NCBI RefSeq assembly: GCF_002000485.1
Contig: NZ_MLAJ01000002.1
Coordinates: 186,001-250,000, forward strand
DNA from: Rodentibacter ratti
Lineage (GTDB): Bacteria > Pseudomonadota > Gammaproteobacteria > Enterobacterales > Pasteurellaceae
Length of the DNA stretch: 64,000 nt
Direction of reading: 5' to 3'
Position numbers and translations under genes: made by a program. Under the pieces are notes generated by a model, which worked only from the letters and a program-made list of their open reading frames with translations, had not been told where the DNA came from and ran no database searches. Below are positions 51,654 through 63,466 of the stretch, piece after piece. How positions within the stretch are numbered: position 1 is the stretch's first letter; every line of letters begins with the position of its first letter.

Positions 51654-51675
51654 TTTTGCGAGAAAGATCGTAAAA
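51654..51675. promoter_or_regulatory. CRP-S (Sxy-dependent) competence site of dprA
   Basis: Halves TTTTGCGA and TCGTAAAA flank six bases, matching the CRP-S palindrome at all but one of the outer positions. It lies 77-98 bases before the dprA start and overlaps an uptake signal (51647-51655). Confidence 0.8.
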
Positions 51676-51853
51676 ATAAAGAAAATTTGATGATTTTCTT
51701 ACACTCTTAAAAACAAATAAAAGGTAGGAGAAAAATAGGTTTCAACCCAAAAAACAAAGGATATTATTCCAATAAAGCAAAGATAAAAAGATAATTAAAC
51801 TATTCAACAATGGTTAACAGCACAATAACAGAGATAAAACACTAAAAAAGCAT

Positions 51854-51881
51854 TTGACAGTTTTTTATTTATTCGTAACAT
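51854..51881 (+). promoter_or_regulatory. Promoter of the leucine operon
   Basis: TTGACA (51854-51859) and TAACAT (51876-51881) with 16 bases between. Transcription should begin near 51888, 30 bases before the leader peptide. Confidence 0.75.
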
Positions 51882-51917
51882 AGCAAATGTTTTACAACGA
51901 ATTTTCATAGGATTTTT

Positions 51918-51977
51918 ATGTTTTCTTCTGTTTCTTTATCTCTCAACCTGCTGCTCACACATTCTTTGTGCGGCTAG
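51918..51977 (+). CDS. leuL: Leucine operon leader peptide
   Basis: A 19-residue peptide, MFSSVSLSLNLLLTHSLCG, preceded by AGGA. Six of its residues are leucine (TTA, CTC, CTG, CTG, CTC, TTG), three of them in a row at positions 11-13. Translation through these codons senses charged leucine tRNA and sets the attenuator downstream. It is too short for usual gene callers. Confidence 0.88.
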   Translation: MFSSVSLSLNLLLTHSLCG

Positions 51978-52055
51978 GTTGTGGATGAAAAACAATTAAA
52001 TGTAAATCCTCTTTTTAATCAACCCGCACTTCATAGAATTGCGGGTTTTTGTTTA
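51946..52055 (+). promoter_or_regulatory. Leucine attenuator
   Basis: Three alternatives can be read. The pause hairpin joins AACCTGC to GCTAGGTT (51946-51981, with inner CACA/TGTG) over the leucine codons. The antiterminator pairs GTGCGG (51968-51973) with CCGCAC (52024-52029). The terminator joins AACCCGCA (52021-52028) to TGCGGGTT (52040-52047) and a T run. This is the classical amino acid attenuation layout. Confidence 0.85.
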
Positions 52056-52110
52056 AAAAATTTTGCAAAAAACAACCGCACTTTCGGAGTGATTTTAGAA
52101 GGATATTGTT

Positions 52111-53664
52111 ATGACAGAGCGCGTCATTATTTTTGATACCACCTTGCGTGACGGCGAACAAGCCTTGAAAGCAAGCTTGACCGTAAAAGAAAAATTACAG
52201 ATTGCCTTGGCATTGGAACGCTTAGGTGTCGATGTGATGGAAGTGGGGTTTCCGGTATCCTCTCAGGGGGATTTTGAATCGGTGCAAACCATCGCCCGTC
52301 ATATTAAACATTCACGCGTGGCTGCTCTGTCCCGTGCTGTTGATAAAGATATTGACGCCGCCTACGAAGCCTTAAAAGTGGCGGAGGCATTTCGTATCCA
52401 CACGTTTATCGCCAGTTCTGCTTTGCACGTGGAAGCAAAATTAAAACGCACTTTTGATGATGTGGTAGAAATGGCCGTTGCAGCAGTAAAACGTGCACGC
52501 AATTATACGGATGATGTGGAATTTTCCTGCGAAGATGCTGGGCGTACCGGCATTGATAACATTTGCCGTATTGTCGAGGCGGCAATCAACGCCGGGGCAA
52601 CCACGGTCAATATTCCCGATACCGTAGGCTATTGTTTACCAACGGAATATGGCAACATTATCGCCCAAGTGCGTAACCGTGTGCCGAATATCGACAAAGC
52701 GGTGATTTCCGTGCATTGCCATAACGACTTGGGTATGGCAACTGCCAATTCCTTAACCGCGGTACAAAATGGAGCACGTCAAATTGAATGTACCATTAAC
52801 GGCATCGGTGAACGTGCCGGTAATACCGCCCTTGAAGAAGTAGTGATGGCAATTAAAACCCGTCAGGAATTGTTTGGTGTGGATACCCGTATTAACACGC
52901 AAGAAATCCATCGGGTTAGTCAAATGGTGAGCCAGCTTTGCAATATGCCGATTCAGCCGAATAAAGCCATTGTAGGCTCTAACGCCTTTGCTCACTCCTC
53001 CGGTATCCACCAAGACGGAATGCTGAAAAACAAAAATACCTACGAAATTATGTCGCCGGAAACTATTGGGTTGAAAAAAGAAAAATTAAACCTCACCGCC
53101 CGTTCCGGCCGTGCCGCAGTGAAAGGTCATATGGCGGATATGGGTTACACCGAGCAAGATTATGATTTGGATAAATTATATGATGCCTTCTTGAAATTGG
53201 CAGACAAAAAAGGACAAGTGTTTGATTACGATTTGGAAGCCTTAGCCTTTATTGATATGCAACAAGGTGATGAGGATCGTTTGGTATTGGATAAACTTTC
53301 AGCTCATTCCACCAAAGAATACCCGGCTACCGCCTTTGTTCAACTACAATTAGACGGCGAAAAATTAAGCACCTCCTCTATTGGTGGAAATGGCCCGGTG
53401 GACGCTGTCTATAACGCCATTTTGACCTTAACAGGCTTAGACATCAAAATGTCCCACTATAACCTCACCGCCAAAGGCGAAGGCGCAGAAGCCTTAGGTC
53501 AAGTGGATATTGTGGTAGAACACGAAGGCAGAAAATTCCACGGTGTCGGTTTGGCAACTGATATTGTGGAATCCTCCGCGTTGGCGTTGGTGCATGCGAT
53601 TAATGCGATTTATCGAGCGCATAGAGTGGCGGATATTAAACATCATAAAGCTGTCGGGGCTTAA
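52111..53664 (+). CDS. leuA: 2-isopropylmalate synthase
   Basis: First enzyme of leucine synthesis: condenses acetyl-CoA with 2-ketoisovalerate. The 517-residue protein starts with the HMGL-like barrel ([17 protein letters not shown] near residue 8, the metal-binding [13 protein letters not shown] near 205) and ends with the LeuA regulatory domain that binds leucine (about 390-510). AGAAGGATATT precedes the ATG. It is the first gene of leuABCD but is separated from leuB by a 580-base repeat region. Confidence 0.98.
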   Translation: MTERVIIFDTTLRDGEQALKASLTVKEKLQIALALERLGVDVMEVGFPVSSQGDFESVQTIARHIKHSRVAALSRAVDKDIDAAYEALKVAEAFRIHTFIASSALHVEAKLKRTFDDVVEMAVAAVKRARNYTDDVEFSCEDAGRTGIDNICRIVEAAINAGATTVNIPDTVGYCLPTEYGNIIAQVRNRVPNIDKAVISVHCHNDLGMATANSLTAVQNGARQIECTINGIGERAGNTALEEVVMAIKTRQELFGVDTRINTQEIHRVSQMVSQLCNMPIQPNKAIVGSNAFAHSSGIHQDGMLKNKNTYEIMSPETIGLKKEKLNLTARSGRAAVKGHMADMGYTEQDYDLDKLYDAFLKLADKKGQVFDYDLEALAFIDMQQGDEDRLVLDKLSAHSTKEYPATAFVQLQLDGEKLSTSSIGGNGPVDAVYNAILTLTGLDIKMSHYNLTAKGEGAEALGQVDIVVEHEGRKFHGVGLATDIVESSALALVHAINAIYRAHRVADIKHHKAVGA

Positions 53665-55321
<1,657 letters not shown>

Positions 55322-55323
55322 TC

Positions 55324-55390
55324 GTAGGGGAATAGTTTGCAATCCCCCTACAAGTGCGGTCAAAAATTTCTTCTTTTTTAACCGCACTTT
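55324..55390 (+). terminator. Two stacked hairpins between leuB and leuC
   Basis: GTAGGGG/CCCCTAC (55324-55351) is followed by an inverted uptake-signal pair (AAGTGCGGT 55352-55360, ACCGCACTTT 55381-55390) with a T-rich loop and C-rich end. There is no good T tail, so attenuation or processing is more likely than full termination. Confidence 0.45.
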
Positions 55391-55417
55391 CCCCCTTATA
55401 AAATAGAGAAAAAGATT

Positions 55418-56827
55418 ATGGCAAAAACACTTTATCAAAAATTATTTGATTCTCACATTGTGTACGAAGCAGAAGGCGAAACGCCGATTTTGTATATTAA
55501 CCGTCATTTGATCCACGAAGTGACTTCACCACAGGCCTTTGACGGTTTGCGTGTAGCAGGTCGTAATGTGCGTCAAGTGGGTAAAACCTTTGGCACCATG
55601 GATCACAGCATTTCCACGCAAGTGCGTGATGTAAACAAATTAGAAGGTCAGGCGAAAATTCAAGTATTAGAACTTGAAAAAAACACCCAAGCCACCGGTA
55701 TTCAGCTGTTCGATATGAAAACAAAAGAACAAGGTATCGTACATGTGATGGGGCCGGAGCAAGGTTTAACCCTACCGGGGATGACCATTGTTTGTGGGGA
55801 TTCCCACACTGCCACCCACGGTGCTTTCGGGGCATTGGCATTCGGTATCGGTACCTCTGAAGTAGAACACGTTTTGGCTACGCAAACCTTAAAACAAGCA
55901 CGGGCAAAAAGTATGAAAATTGAAGTCCGTGGCAAAGTTGCCCCAGGGATTACCGCAAAAGATATTATCCTTGCTATCATCGGTAAAACTACCATGGCAG
56001 GCGGTACAGGACACGTTGTAGAATTTTGCGGTGAAGCGATTCGTGATCTTTCGATGGAAGGACGGATGACAGTCTGCAATATGGCAATCGAAATGGGTGC
56101 AAAAGCCGGTTTAATCGCCCCGGATGAAACCACATTTGCCTATTTAAAAGGTCGCCCTCACGCCCCTAAAGGTAAAGATTGGGACGATGCGGTGGAATAT
56201 TGGAAAACCTTAAAATCCGATGAAGATGCACAATTTGACACAGTGGTCACCTTGGAAGCCAAAGATATTGCCCCTCAAGTCACTTGGGGAACCAACCCGG
56301 GGCAAGTCATCGGTATCAATCAGTTAGTGCCAAATCCAACAGATATGGCAGATCCTGTGACGAAAGCATCCGCAGAAAAAGCTCTTGCGTATATTGGTTT
56401 AGAGCCAAACACCGATATGAAAGATATTCCTGTAGATCAAGTGTTTATCGGCTCTTGCACCAATGCCCGCATTGAAGATTTGCGTGCCGCCGCCGCAGTG
56501 ATGAAAGGGCGTAAAAAAGCAGATAACGTGAAACGCATTTTGGTGGTGCCTGGTTCAGGCTTGGTAAAAGAACAAGCGGAAAAAGAAGGCTTAGATAAAA
56601 TCTTTATCGAAGCAGGCGCAGAATGGCGTAATCCGGGATGTTCCATGTGCTTAGGCATGAATGACGACCGTTTAGGCGAGTGGGAACGTTGTGCCTCCAC
56701 CAGCAACCGTAACTTTGAAGGTCGCCAAGGTCGCAACGGACGGACACACCTTGTCAGTCCGGCAATGGCGGCGGCAGCAGGCATGTTCGGTAAATTTGTT
56801 GATATTCGTGATGTGGCGTTGAATTAA
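55418..56827 (+). CDS. leuC: 3-isopropylmalate dehydratase, large subunit
   Basis: The [4Fe-4S] aconitase-type subunit that isomerises 2- to 3-isopropylmalate with LeuD. The 469-residue protein has the [13 protein letters not shown] start, [20 protein letters not shown] near residue 129, the cluster cysteine in [14 protein letters not shown] near 345, and the pair in [13 protein letters not shown] near 408. It starts 14 bases before leuD ends its gap, so the two are cotranscribed. Confidence 0.98.
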   Translation: MAKTLYQKLFDSHIVYEAEGETPILYINRHLIHEVTSPQAFDGLRVAGRNVRQVGKTFGTMDHSISTQVRDVNKLEGQAKIQVLELEKNTQATGIQLFDMKTKEQGIVHVMGPEQGLTLPGMTIVCGDSHTATHGAFGALAFGIGTSEVEHVLATQTLKQARAKSMKIEVRGKVAPGITAKDIILAIIGKTTMAGGTGHVVEFCGEAIRDLSMEGRMTVCNMAIEMGAKAGLIAPDETTFAYLKGRPHAPKGKDWDDAVEYWKTLKSDEDAQFDTVVTLEAKDIAPQVTWGTNPGQVIGINQLVPNPTDMADPVTKASAEKALAYIGLEPNTDMKDIPVDQVFIGSCTNARIEDLRAAAAVMKGRKKADNVKRILVVPGSGLVKEQAEKEGLDKIFIEAGAEWRNPGCSMCLGMNDDRLGEWERCASTSNRNFEGRQGRNGRTHLVSPAMAAAAGMFGKFVDIRDVALN

Positions 56828-56841
56828 AGAGGAAAATTAAA

Positions 56842-57444
56842 ATGGCAGGATTTAAACAACTTTCAGGCTTGGTCGTCCCTTTGGATGCGGCAAACGTGGA
56901 TACTGACGCCATCATTCCAAAACAATTTTTACAAGCCATTACACGAGTAGGCTTTGGGAAACATTTATTCCACGAATGGCGTTATTTAGATGTGGAAGGT
57001 ACACAACCTAATCCGGAATTTGTGCTGAATTTTCCACAATATCAAGGGGCAACCATTTTACTTGCCCGTAAAAATTTGGGTTGCGGATCTTCCCGTGAAC
57101 ACGCCCCTTGGGCGCTCGCCGATTATGGTTTTCAAGTGATGATCGCACCAAGTTTTGCAGATATTTTTTATAACAATAGCTTAAACAATCATATGTTACC
57201 GATTCGTTTAAGTGAAGAAGAAGTGGAAGAAATTTTCCAATGGGTATGGGCAAATGAAGGCAAACAAATTCATGTGGATTTGGAAGCCATGACCGTCACG
57301 GTAGGCGAGAAAGTCTATCACTTTGAACTAGACGAATTCCGCCGTCATTGCTTATTAAACGGCTTAGATAACATCGGTTTAACCCTTCAACACGAAGACA
57401 AAATCGCAGAATACGAGAAAAACATCCCGGCATTTTTGCGCTAA
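56842..57444 (+). CDS. leuD: 3-isopropylmalate dehydratase, small subunit
   Basis: Swivelling-domain subunit of the dehydratase. The 200-residue protein has [17 protein letters not shown] near residue 15, the substrate-contact loop [13 protein letters not shown] near 74 and [17 protein letters not shown] near 100, all typical. It starts 14 bases after leuC, with AAGAGGAAAATT before the ATG. A large inverted uptake-signal hairpin follows. Confidence 0.97.
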   Translation: MAGFKQLSGLVVPLDAANVDTDAIIPKQFLQAITRVGFGKHLFHEWRYLDVEGTQPNPEFVLNFPQYQGATILLARKNLGCGSSREHAPWALADYGFQVMIAPSFADIFYNNSLNNHMLPIRLSEEEVEEIFQWVWANEGKQIHVDLEAMTVTVGEKVYHFELDEFRRHCLLNGLDNIGLTLQHEDKIAEYEKNIPAFLR

Positions 57445-57450
57445 TCGTTC

Positions 57451-57492
57451 AAGTGCGGTTAAAATTCTCTGCTTTTTTTGACCGCACTTTTA
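57451..57492 (+). terminator. Inverted uptake-signal terminator after leuD
   Basis: AAGTGCGGT and ACCGCACTT flank a 21-base loop that ends TTTTTTTG. It closes the leucine operon. Confidence 0.6.
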
Positions 57493-57616
57493 CTTTCACA
57501 TCATGCCTATCCTCTACTAATCTCACAATGAGATGATTTTTTTTATAAAAAATAGTCAAATTATTGTTCAAATTTGATTACAATTACTCCGAGTTTTTCA
57601 AAAATAAGGAGCTTAT

Positions 57617-58165
57617 ATGAATCTAAAAACTCTCTTAGCATTAACATTAACCGCTGTGTGCACATCCGCTATCGCAAATACACAACAAGCAACCGATAAA
57701 TCAATTGAAGTGAAAGTACAACAGCTTGACCCGACAAACGGTAATAAAGATGTAGGTACTGTGACGATCACTGAATCCGCTTACGGTTTAGTTTTCACTC
57801 CAAACTTACAAGGTTTAACAGCGGGTTTACACGGTTTCCATCTTCACCAAAATCCAAGCTGTGAGCCAAAAGAAAAAGACGGTAAACTCACTGCCGGTTT
57901 GGCTGCCGGTGGTCACTGGGATCCAAAAGAAACCAAACAACACGGCTATCCTTGGCAAGATGATGCCCATTTAGGGGATTTACCGGCATTAACCGTATTA
58001 CAGGATGGTACAGCAACCAATCCGGTTTTAGCGCCACGTCTTAAACACTTAGATGAGGTTCGTGGCCATTCCATTATGATTCACGCTGGTGGCGATAATC
58101 ACTCAGATCACCCTGCCCCACTTGGCGGTGGCGGTGCACGTATGGCCTGTGGTGTGATTAAATAA
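57617..58165 (+). CDS. sodC: Periplasmic Cu/Zn superoxide dismutase
   Basis: Removes superoxide in the periplasm. The 182-residue protein has a signal peptide ([20 protein letters not shown]). The copper ligands sit in [10 protein letters not shown] near residue 75, the zinc-copper region in [14 protein letters not shown] near 97 and DDAHLGDLP near 118, and the last copper histidine in [18 protein letters not shown] near 145. The disulfide cysteines (PSCEP and MACGV) are present. AAGGAG lies before the ATG. It stands alone with its own terminator. Confidence 0.97.
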   Translation: MNLKTLLALTLTAVCTSAIANTQQATDKSIEVKVQQLDPTNGNKDVGTVTITESAYGLVFTPNLQGLTAGLHGFHLHQNPSCEPKEKDGKLTAGLAAGGHWDPKETKQHGYPWQDDAHLGDLPALTVLQDGTATNPVLAPRLKHLDEVRGHSIMIHAGGDNHSDHPAPLGGGGARMACGVIK

Positions 58166-58182
58166 TCTATTGTTAAAAATAT

Positions 58183-58215
58183 AAAAGCGAGCTAAGTAAT
58201 TTAGCCCGCTTTTTT
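58183..58215 (+). terminator. Terminator after sodC
   Basis: AAAAGCG-GCTAA pairs with TTAGC-CGCTTTT (one mismatch) and is followed by TTTTTT. Confidence 0.85.
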
Positions 58216-58317
58216 ATAGAAAATATCCCTTGATACGCTGTGAAACAAAGGATATTGATTCATCGATACCTATCAATCTTACTTGATAATACCATAAATC
58301 CTAACCGCACTTTTGTG

Positions 58318-60747
58318 CTATTTCATCTCTTCAGCCTTTTCAACTGTACCTTTGATTGTCAAACTGATCTCTGTTGAAATGAGATGTTCGAGGATAGAAG
58401 AAAGCTCATCTAAATAAGCAAGATTTCCGTTACCTTGTTCATCAAAATAGTTTTCGTTTTTCAAGCTGGCAATAAAGGTAGAGAATACCGCTTTATCAAA
58501 AAACTCCGGCGCATTAATGCCATGTAACACTGAAAGACGTTGCGCAACCAATTGGCTCTCTTTCTCAAGTGTAGCACGAGCGATTTGCGGATCTTTTTGC
58601 AAAATGGTGACGGTAATATAATAGCGTTGTAAAATTTCCCGCACTCCGGCAGCCCAAAGTTGTAAGATACGCACTTTTGGTCGATTAATTGAAAGTAAGT
58701 TTTCGCTAGAATAAACCACTTCCTGACGGGTAAATTCAGCAATGATTTTACTAATTTGTACTCTTAGCTCGTCTTGATTGAAATGCAAGAATAATTCCCC
58801 TTTTAAGAACGGGTAAATTTTACTCACAGCATCCAACAATAAGTCTTTTTGAATCGTTTCATAATGCAGAACAATGCTTGCGACTAAAGAAGGGAGTACA
58901 AAAGCATGTTGAATATTGTTGCGATAGTAGGTCATTAACACGGCAGAAGTGCGCTCAAGGCGAACAATCTCGCCAAAATTATCTTTTTCAACCAGTACGC
59001 CTACACGATCAAGACTCAATACATGTTCCAACATGGTTTCAGATGAATCTTTTGGGATCACCATATCTTCCGAATAAGGAGCGTATTGTAATACTTGTTG
59101 ATAACTGTCAAGCTGTTCCACTAATTGCTCGCGGGAAAGCGCACGCTGACGGGAAGAAAGTAGTGCCATTCCGACTAAATTCATCGCATTAACTGCAGCT
59201 GCTTTGTTAATATTTACCATCACTTGATTGGAAACCTCATTCACTGCATGGTTAAACCATTGTGGTTTTTCCTCATGATGATTTTCTTTCCAATCCGGAA
59301 AATGTTGATTCAAGTAATTTGATAGTGTAATGGGTTCGCCAAAATTCACAAACCCTTGCCCTAAATTACGTAATTTTTTAATCACACGGAGCACTAAACC
59401 GGCATTTTCTTTTTCCTTTGCCGCACCACGTAATTCCTTGGCGTAAGTATCTACCTCCAATACATGTTCATAACCGACATATACCGGCACCACGGAAATG
59501 GGTCTGGTCTGATTATGCTGGAGTGCTTGCAATGTCATCGACATCATTCCCGTTTTGGGTGCCAGTAAACGACCGGTACGGGAACGCCCACCTTCAATAA
59601 AATATTCCACAGAGTAACCTCGATGAAATAATTCCGCTAAATATTCACGGAAAATCGCCGAATAAAGACGATTTCCTTTGAATGTACGGCGAATAAAAAA
59701 TGCCCCCCAACTCCGGAAAAGACGTCCTACCGGCCAGAAATTCAGATTAATTCCTGCGGCAATATGTGGCGGTACTAACCCTTGATGATAAAGTACATAA
59801 GAAAGCAATAAATAATCGATATGGCTACGGTGGCAAGGCACATAAACAATTTCGTGTCCTTCAAGGGCAAGTTTACGGACACGATCCGCATTTTGTACAT
59901 CAATACCGGAATACAATTTATTCCATAACCAACGCAAGAAACGATCCGCCGCACGAAGGCTTGAATGACTCACATCCGCCGCAATTTCATCTAAAATTTT
60001 GTAGGCTTCTTTTTCTGCTTTTTCACGGCTAATGTTTTTGCTTTTTGCTTCATCATCGATTGCGGCTTGAATCGGTGCCGACTGCAATAATTTATTAAAC
60101 ATCGCTTCACGATTCGGCAAACGCGGGCCTGTTGCGGAAATGCGTTGGCGTGCAAAGTGCATTTTGGCAACGCGTGCTAATTTTTGTGCCATTTTTTCAT
60201 CGGAACCATGCATATTTGCCATATAACGCAATGAAACCGCTTGAGAAAAACGGACAAAAGTATCACGCCCAAACCAAATTGCCGCAAAGGTTTTCTGTAT
60301 ACCATTTAGTAAACGCAAATTAGGCAAGCCCGTTTTATCTTCATGCCCAGGAGAACGTCCCCAAAGTACTGAAACCGGCACAAGCTGCACGTCTAAATCT
60401 TCAAAAGTGCGGTGTAATTCCAAGTATTTATTAAACACTTGAATGGTTTCATCTTTCGCCCCCTTTGATTTAAAAAATCGACGCCCTTCATCCAAATACA
60501 CATAACGGGGCAACATCACACCCTGTATATCATTTTTTTCTGCCGGATCAGGTAAGCCCAAACTCAAGCAATTACGGCGAAAAATGACAAAATCAGTTTG
60601 TGAAGTGTAAGGCAGAACATAGACGATGGGTTGTGAAAGATTAAGCTGAAGTTCTTCGGCAGGATTAGCGGGAATAGGATTATTTTTTACCAAAAATGAC
60701 AATGGAAATTCTAATAATTTACGGTAAGCATTCACGATACTCGACAT
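58318..60747 (-). CDS. plsB: Glycerol-3-phosphate acyltransferase
   Basis: Acylates glycerol-3-phosphate at the inner membrane, the first step of phospholipid synthesis. The 809-residue protein has the acyltransferase HRSHID motif (HX4D) near residue 308, the GxLFIRR-type block II ([13 protein letters not shown]) near 351, [10 protein letters not shown] near 385, and the [11 protein letters not shown] block near 419. Length and motif spacing match E. coli PlsB. It is divergent from lexA. The region before its start contains no clear regulatory site. Confidence 0.97.
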   Translation of the reverse strand: MSSIVNAYRKLLEFPLSFLVKNNPIPANPAEELQLNLSQPIVYVLPYTSQTDFVIFRRNCLSLGLPDPAEKNDIQGVMLPRYVYLDEGRRFFKSKGAKDETIQVFNKYLELHRTFEDLDVQLVPVSVLWGRSPGHEDKTGLPNLRLLNGIQKTFAAIWFGRDTFVRFSQAVSLRYMANMHGSDEKMAQKLARVAKMHFARQRISATGPRLPNREAMFNKLLQSAPIQAAIDDEAKSKNISREKAEKEAYKILDEIAADVSHSSLRAADRFLRWLWNKLYSGIDVQNADRVRKLALEGHEIVYVPCHRSHIDYLLLSYVLYHQGLVPPHIAAGINLNFWPVGRLFRSWGAFFIRRTFKGNRLYSAIFREYLAELFHRGYSVEYFIEGGRSRTGRLLAPKTGMMSMTLQALQHNQTRPISVVPVYVGYEHVLEVDTYAKELRGAAKEKENAGLVLRVIKKLRNLGQGFVNFGEPITLSNYLNQHFPDWKENHHEEKPQWFNHAVNEVSNQVMVNINKAAAVNAMNLVGMALLSSRQRALSREQLVEQLDSYQQVLQYAPYSEDMVIPKDSSETMLEHVLSLDRVGVLVEKDNFGEIVRLERTSAVLMTYYRNNIQHAFVLPSLVASIVLHYETIQKDLLLDAVSKIYPFLKGELFLHFNQDELRVQISKIIAEFTRQEVVYSSENLLSINRPKVRILQLWAAGVREILQRYYITVTILQKDPQIARATLEKESQLVAQRLSVLHGINAPEFFDKAVFSTFIASLKNENYFDEQGNGNLAYLDELSSILEHLISTEISLTIKGTVEKAEEMK

Positions 60748-60842
60748 AATCAGGTTCTCTTTTGGTTATTCAGATCGCCACAATGATACCACATTAGCCT
60801 ATTTATCACTTCTTAAAATTTTCTATAGAATATAAATAACAG

Positions 60843-60896
60843 TTGCAATAGCCTCCCCTCTGTATATAATATCAAAAAATCTGTATATAACAACAG
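60843..60896 (+). promoter_or_regulatory. lexA promoter with two LexA boxes
   Basis: TTGCAA (60843-60848) and TATAAT (60865-60870) are 16 bases apart. LexA box 1 (60860-60875, CTGTATATAATATCAA) covers the -10 box. Box 2 (60881-60896, CTGTATATAACAACAG) has the full CTG...CAG ends. Both fit autorepression of lexA. Confidence 0.9.
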
Positions 60897-60904
60897 GAGT
60901 GTAT

Positions 60905-61534
60905 ATGAAACCATTAACCAATAGACAACAGGAAGTGCTGGATTTATTAAAGCGGCACCTAGAAACTACCGGTATGCCCCCAACTCGTGCAGAAATTTCG
61001 CGTGAACTCGGATTTAAATCCCCGAATGCGGCTGAAGAACATTTAAAAGCACTCGCCCGCAAAGGTGCCATTGAAATTGTCGCCGGAGCATCGCGCGGTA
61101 TCCGCATCTTAAGTGATAGTGATAGCGCTAACGATGAAATGGAAGGTTTACCATTGATTGGTCGAGTTGCAGCAGGCGAACCGATTCTTGCCGAACAACA
61201 TATTGAAGCCACTTACAGCGTAGATGCCAGTATGTTCAAACCACAAGCAGATTTTTTATTGAAAGTTTATGGTCAATCCATGAAAGATATTGGTATTTTA
61301 GATGGTGATTTACTGGCTGTGCATAGCACAAAAGATGTACGAAATGGGCAAGTTGTTGTCGCACGCATTGAAGATGAAGTCACTGTAAAACGTTTTGAAC
61401 GTAAAGGTTCGATTATCTATCTCCATGCTGAAAACGAAGAATTCCAACCTATTGTCGTAAATTTAGCGGAACAACCTAATTTTGAAATCGAAGGCATTGC
61501 AGTTGGCATTATTCGTAACAATGCATGGATGTAA
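60905..61534 (+). CDS. lexA: LexA repressor
   Basis: Represses the SOS regulon and cleaves itself when RecA is active. The 209-residue protein has the winged-helix domain ([15 protein letters not shown] to RGIRIL, about 1-69), the cleavage site Ala90-Gly91 in GRVAAGEP, and the Ser-Lys pair: S125 in VYGQSMKD and K162 in VTVKRFER. I use the ATG at 60905 with AGGAG upstream; a GTG six bases earlier would add only two residues. Confidence 0.97.
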   Translation: MKPLTNRQQEVLDLLKRHLETTGMPPTRAEISRELGFKSPNAAEEHLKALARKGAIEIVAGASRGIRILSDSDSANDEMEGLPLIGRVAAGEPILAEQHIEATYSVDASMFKPQADFLLKVYGQSMKDIGILDGDLLAVHSTKDVRNGQVVVARIEDEVTVKRFERKGSIIYLHAENEEFQPIVVNLAEQPNFEIEGIAVGIIRNNAWM

Positions 61535-61546
61535 GTTTTAACCTAT

Positions 61547-61576
61547 AAAGTGCGGTCAAAATCAGCCGCACTTTTT
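61547..61576 (+). terminator. Terminator after lexA
   Basis: AAAGTGCGG pairs with CCGCACTTT around a short A-rich loop and is followed by TT-G-TTTT. Confidence 0.65.
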
Positions 61577-61664
61577 GTTTTACACCTCTTTTCGCAGGTT
61601 TGCCATTCAATTCATTGCTTACTATAATGCCGAAATATCATTTTAAAAGAACTAAGGAACGGAA

Positions 61665-62489
61665 ATGCAATTTTCCAAAATGCATGGTTTAGGCAATGAT
61701 TTTGTCGTGGTCGATGCCATTACACAAAATGTTTACTTCACAGCTGAAACTATTAAACGCCTTGCAGATCGCCACCGTGGTATTGGTTTTGATCAACTTT
61801 TGATCGTAGAGCCACCCTACGATCCCGATTTAGATTTTCATTACCGTATTTTTAATGCCGATGGTAGCGAAGTATCGCAATGCGGTAATGGTGCACGCTG
61901 TTTTGCACGTTTCGTCACCCTGAAGGGTTTAACCAATAAAAAAGATATTTCTGTCAGCACGCAAAAAGGCAAAATGATTTTAACCGTAAAAGACAACGGG
62001 CAAATTCGTGTAAACATGGGCGAACCTATCTGGGAACCGACAAAAATCCCTTTTATCGCCAATAAATTTGAAAAAAATTACATCTTACGCACAGATATTC
62101 AAACGGTGTTATGCGGTGCAGTTTCTATGGGAAACCCCCATTGTGTAGTACAAGTGGAAGATATTCGAACAGCAAATGTTGAACAACTTGGTCCTTTATT
62201 AGAAAGTCACGAACGCTTTCCTGAACGGGTTAATGTCGGATTTATGCAAGTAATCAATCGTCACCATATTAAATTACGTGTTTATGAACGTGGTGCCGGT
62301 GAAACACAAGCCTGTGGTAGCGGAGCTTGCGCTGCAGCAGCGGTGGGAATAATGCAAGGTTTGCTTGATAACAACGTACAAGTTGATTTACCGGGGGGAA
62401 GCCTTATAATTGAATGGCAAGGCGAAGGTCATCCGCTCTATATGACAGGTGATGCCACCCATATTTACGATGGACATATTCAACTCTAA
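61665..62489 (+). CDS. dapF: Diaminopimelate epimerase
   Basis: Interconverts LL- and meso-diaminopimelate for lysine and peptidoglycan. The 274-residue protein has the two catalytic cysteines in SQCGNGARC (C73) and ACGSGAC (C217), the start [13 protein letters not shown], and the ERGAGET segment near 208. AAGGAACGG precedes the ATG. It follows lexA after 130 bases and ends at an inverted uptake-signal palindrome. Confidence 0.98.
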   Translation: MQFSKMHGLGNDFVVVDAITQNVYFTAETIKRLADRHRGIGFDQLLIVEPPYDPDLDFHYRIFNADGSEVSQCGNGARCFARFVTLKGLTNKKDISVSTQKGKMILTVKDNGQIRVNMGEPIWEPTKIPFIANKFEKNYILRTDIQTVLCGAVSMGNPHCVVQVEDIRTANVEQLGPLLESHERFPERVNVGFMQVINRHHIKLRVYERGAGETQACGSGACAAAAVGIMQGLLDNNVQVDLPGGSLIIEWQGEGHPLYMTGDATHIYDGHIQL

Positions 62490-62494
62490 ATACA

Positions 62495-62524
62495 AAAAGT
62501 GCGGTCAAATTTGACCGCACTTTT
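62495..62524. terminator. Palindromic uptake-signal terminator between dapF and dusC
   Basis: A perfect 30-base palindrome: AAAAGTGCGGTCAAA facing TTTGACCGCACTTTT. It sits between convergent genes and can serve both. Confidence 0.75.
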
Positions 62525-62527
62525 ATT

Positions 62528-63463
62528 TCAAATATCTTGATTTAATCTTTGTCTTAAATCCTCAGCCGTTTGGCAAGTTTTTATCTTTTCAAAAACAATA
62601 TTGGCTTCATCATATTCTTTATTCAAATAACGTAACCACTGTTTAATGCGTGCGACATGGTAAAAACCGGAATCATGAAAATTTTCCATTTCGGCATATT
62701 TTTGTAACATCGTCTGAATATCCGACCATAGCATTTTCGGTGCATTTGATTTTAGAACATGGCTTAAATTCGGTATATTTAATGCCCCCCGACCCACCAT
62801 AAGATCATGGCAACCTGTTTTCGCGAGACAATTTTGTCCGTCTTGCCAATGCCAAATTTCACCATTTGCAATAACAGGGATGGAAAGATATTCGCGAATT
62901 TCACCAATTTTTTCCCAGTTAATACGATCGGCACGATATCCGTCTGCCTTAGTTCGACCATGGATAGCGATCTCTGTCGCACCACCTTGTTGTACCGCAT
63001 CAGCAATCTCAATGGCTTGGGAAATATCATCCCAACCTAACCGCACTTTGACACTGACAGTATGGGGAGTCGGCACTGCTTTTCGTAAAGCCTGTGTTGC
63101 ACGATAAATCAATTCGGGTTGTTTGAGTAATGCCGCACCGCCATGACTACCGTTTACGGTTTTAGAAGGGCAACCACAATTGAAATCAATGCCACAAGAA
63201 CCGAGCTCAATGGCTCGAATCGCATTTTCAGCTAAATAATCGGGATGTTGTCCAAGTAACTGAACTCGCACAGCTGTACCAGAAGGCGTAAATCCCTGAT
63301 TTTTTAGTTCAGGGCATAAACGGTAAAATACTTTTTTGGGAAGAAGCTGATCAACTACACGGACGAATTCTGTAATACACAAATCGTAGTCGTTGATTTC
63401 AGTAAGAAGCTGGCGTACGAAAGGATCCAGTACGCCTTGCATGGGTGCGAGAATAACACGCAC
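62528..63463 (-). CDS. dusC: tRNA-dihydrouridine synthase C
   Basis: Flavin-dependent reductase that makes dihydrouridine, at position 16 of tRNA for DusC. The 311-residue protein has the TIM-barrel opening [16 protein letters not shown], the [23 protein letters not shown] block near 92-114 with the catalytic cysteine, and [10 protein letters not shown] near 137. The PMQGV opening and HGRTKADGY are DusC-like rather than DusA or DusB. It starts three bases from the djlA stop, so they are likely cotranscribed. Confidence 0.9.
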   Translation of the reverse strand: MRVILAPMQGVLDPFVRQLLTEINDYDLCITEFVRVVDQLLPKKVFYRLCPELKNQGFTPSGTAVRVQLLGQHPDYLAENAIRAIELGSCGIDFNCGCPSKTVNGSHGGAALLKQPELIYRATQALRKAVPTPHTVSVKVRLGWDDISQAIEIADAVQQGGATEIAIHGRTKADGYRADRINWEKIGEIREYLSIPVIANGEIWHWQDGQNCLAKTGCHDLMVGRGALNIPNLSHVLKSNAPKMLWSDIQTMLQKYAEMENFHDSGFYHVARIKQWLRYLNKEYDEANIVFEKIKTCQTAEDLRQRLNQDI

Positions 63464-63466
63464 GTT

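Noticed and set aside
51676-51853. Possible gene in the dprA-leuA spacer
   Set aside because: The sequence is AT-rich with scattered stops. Only the leucine promoter follows.
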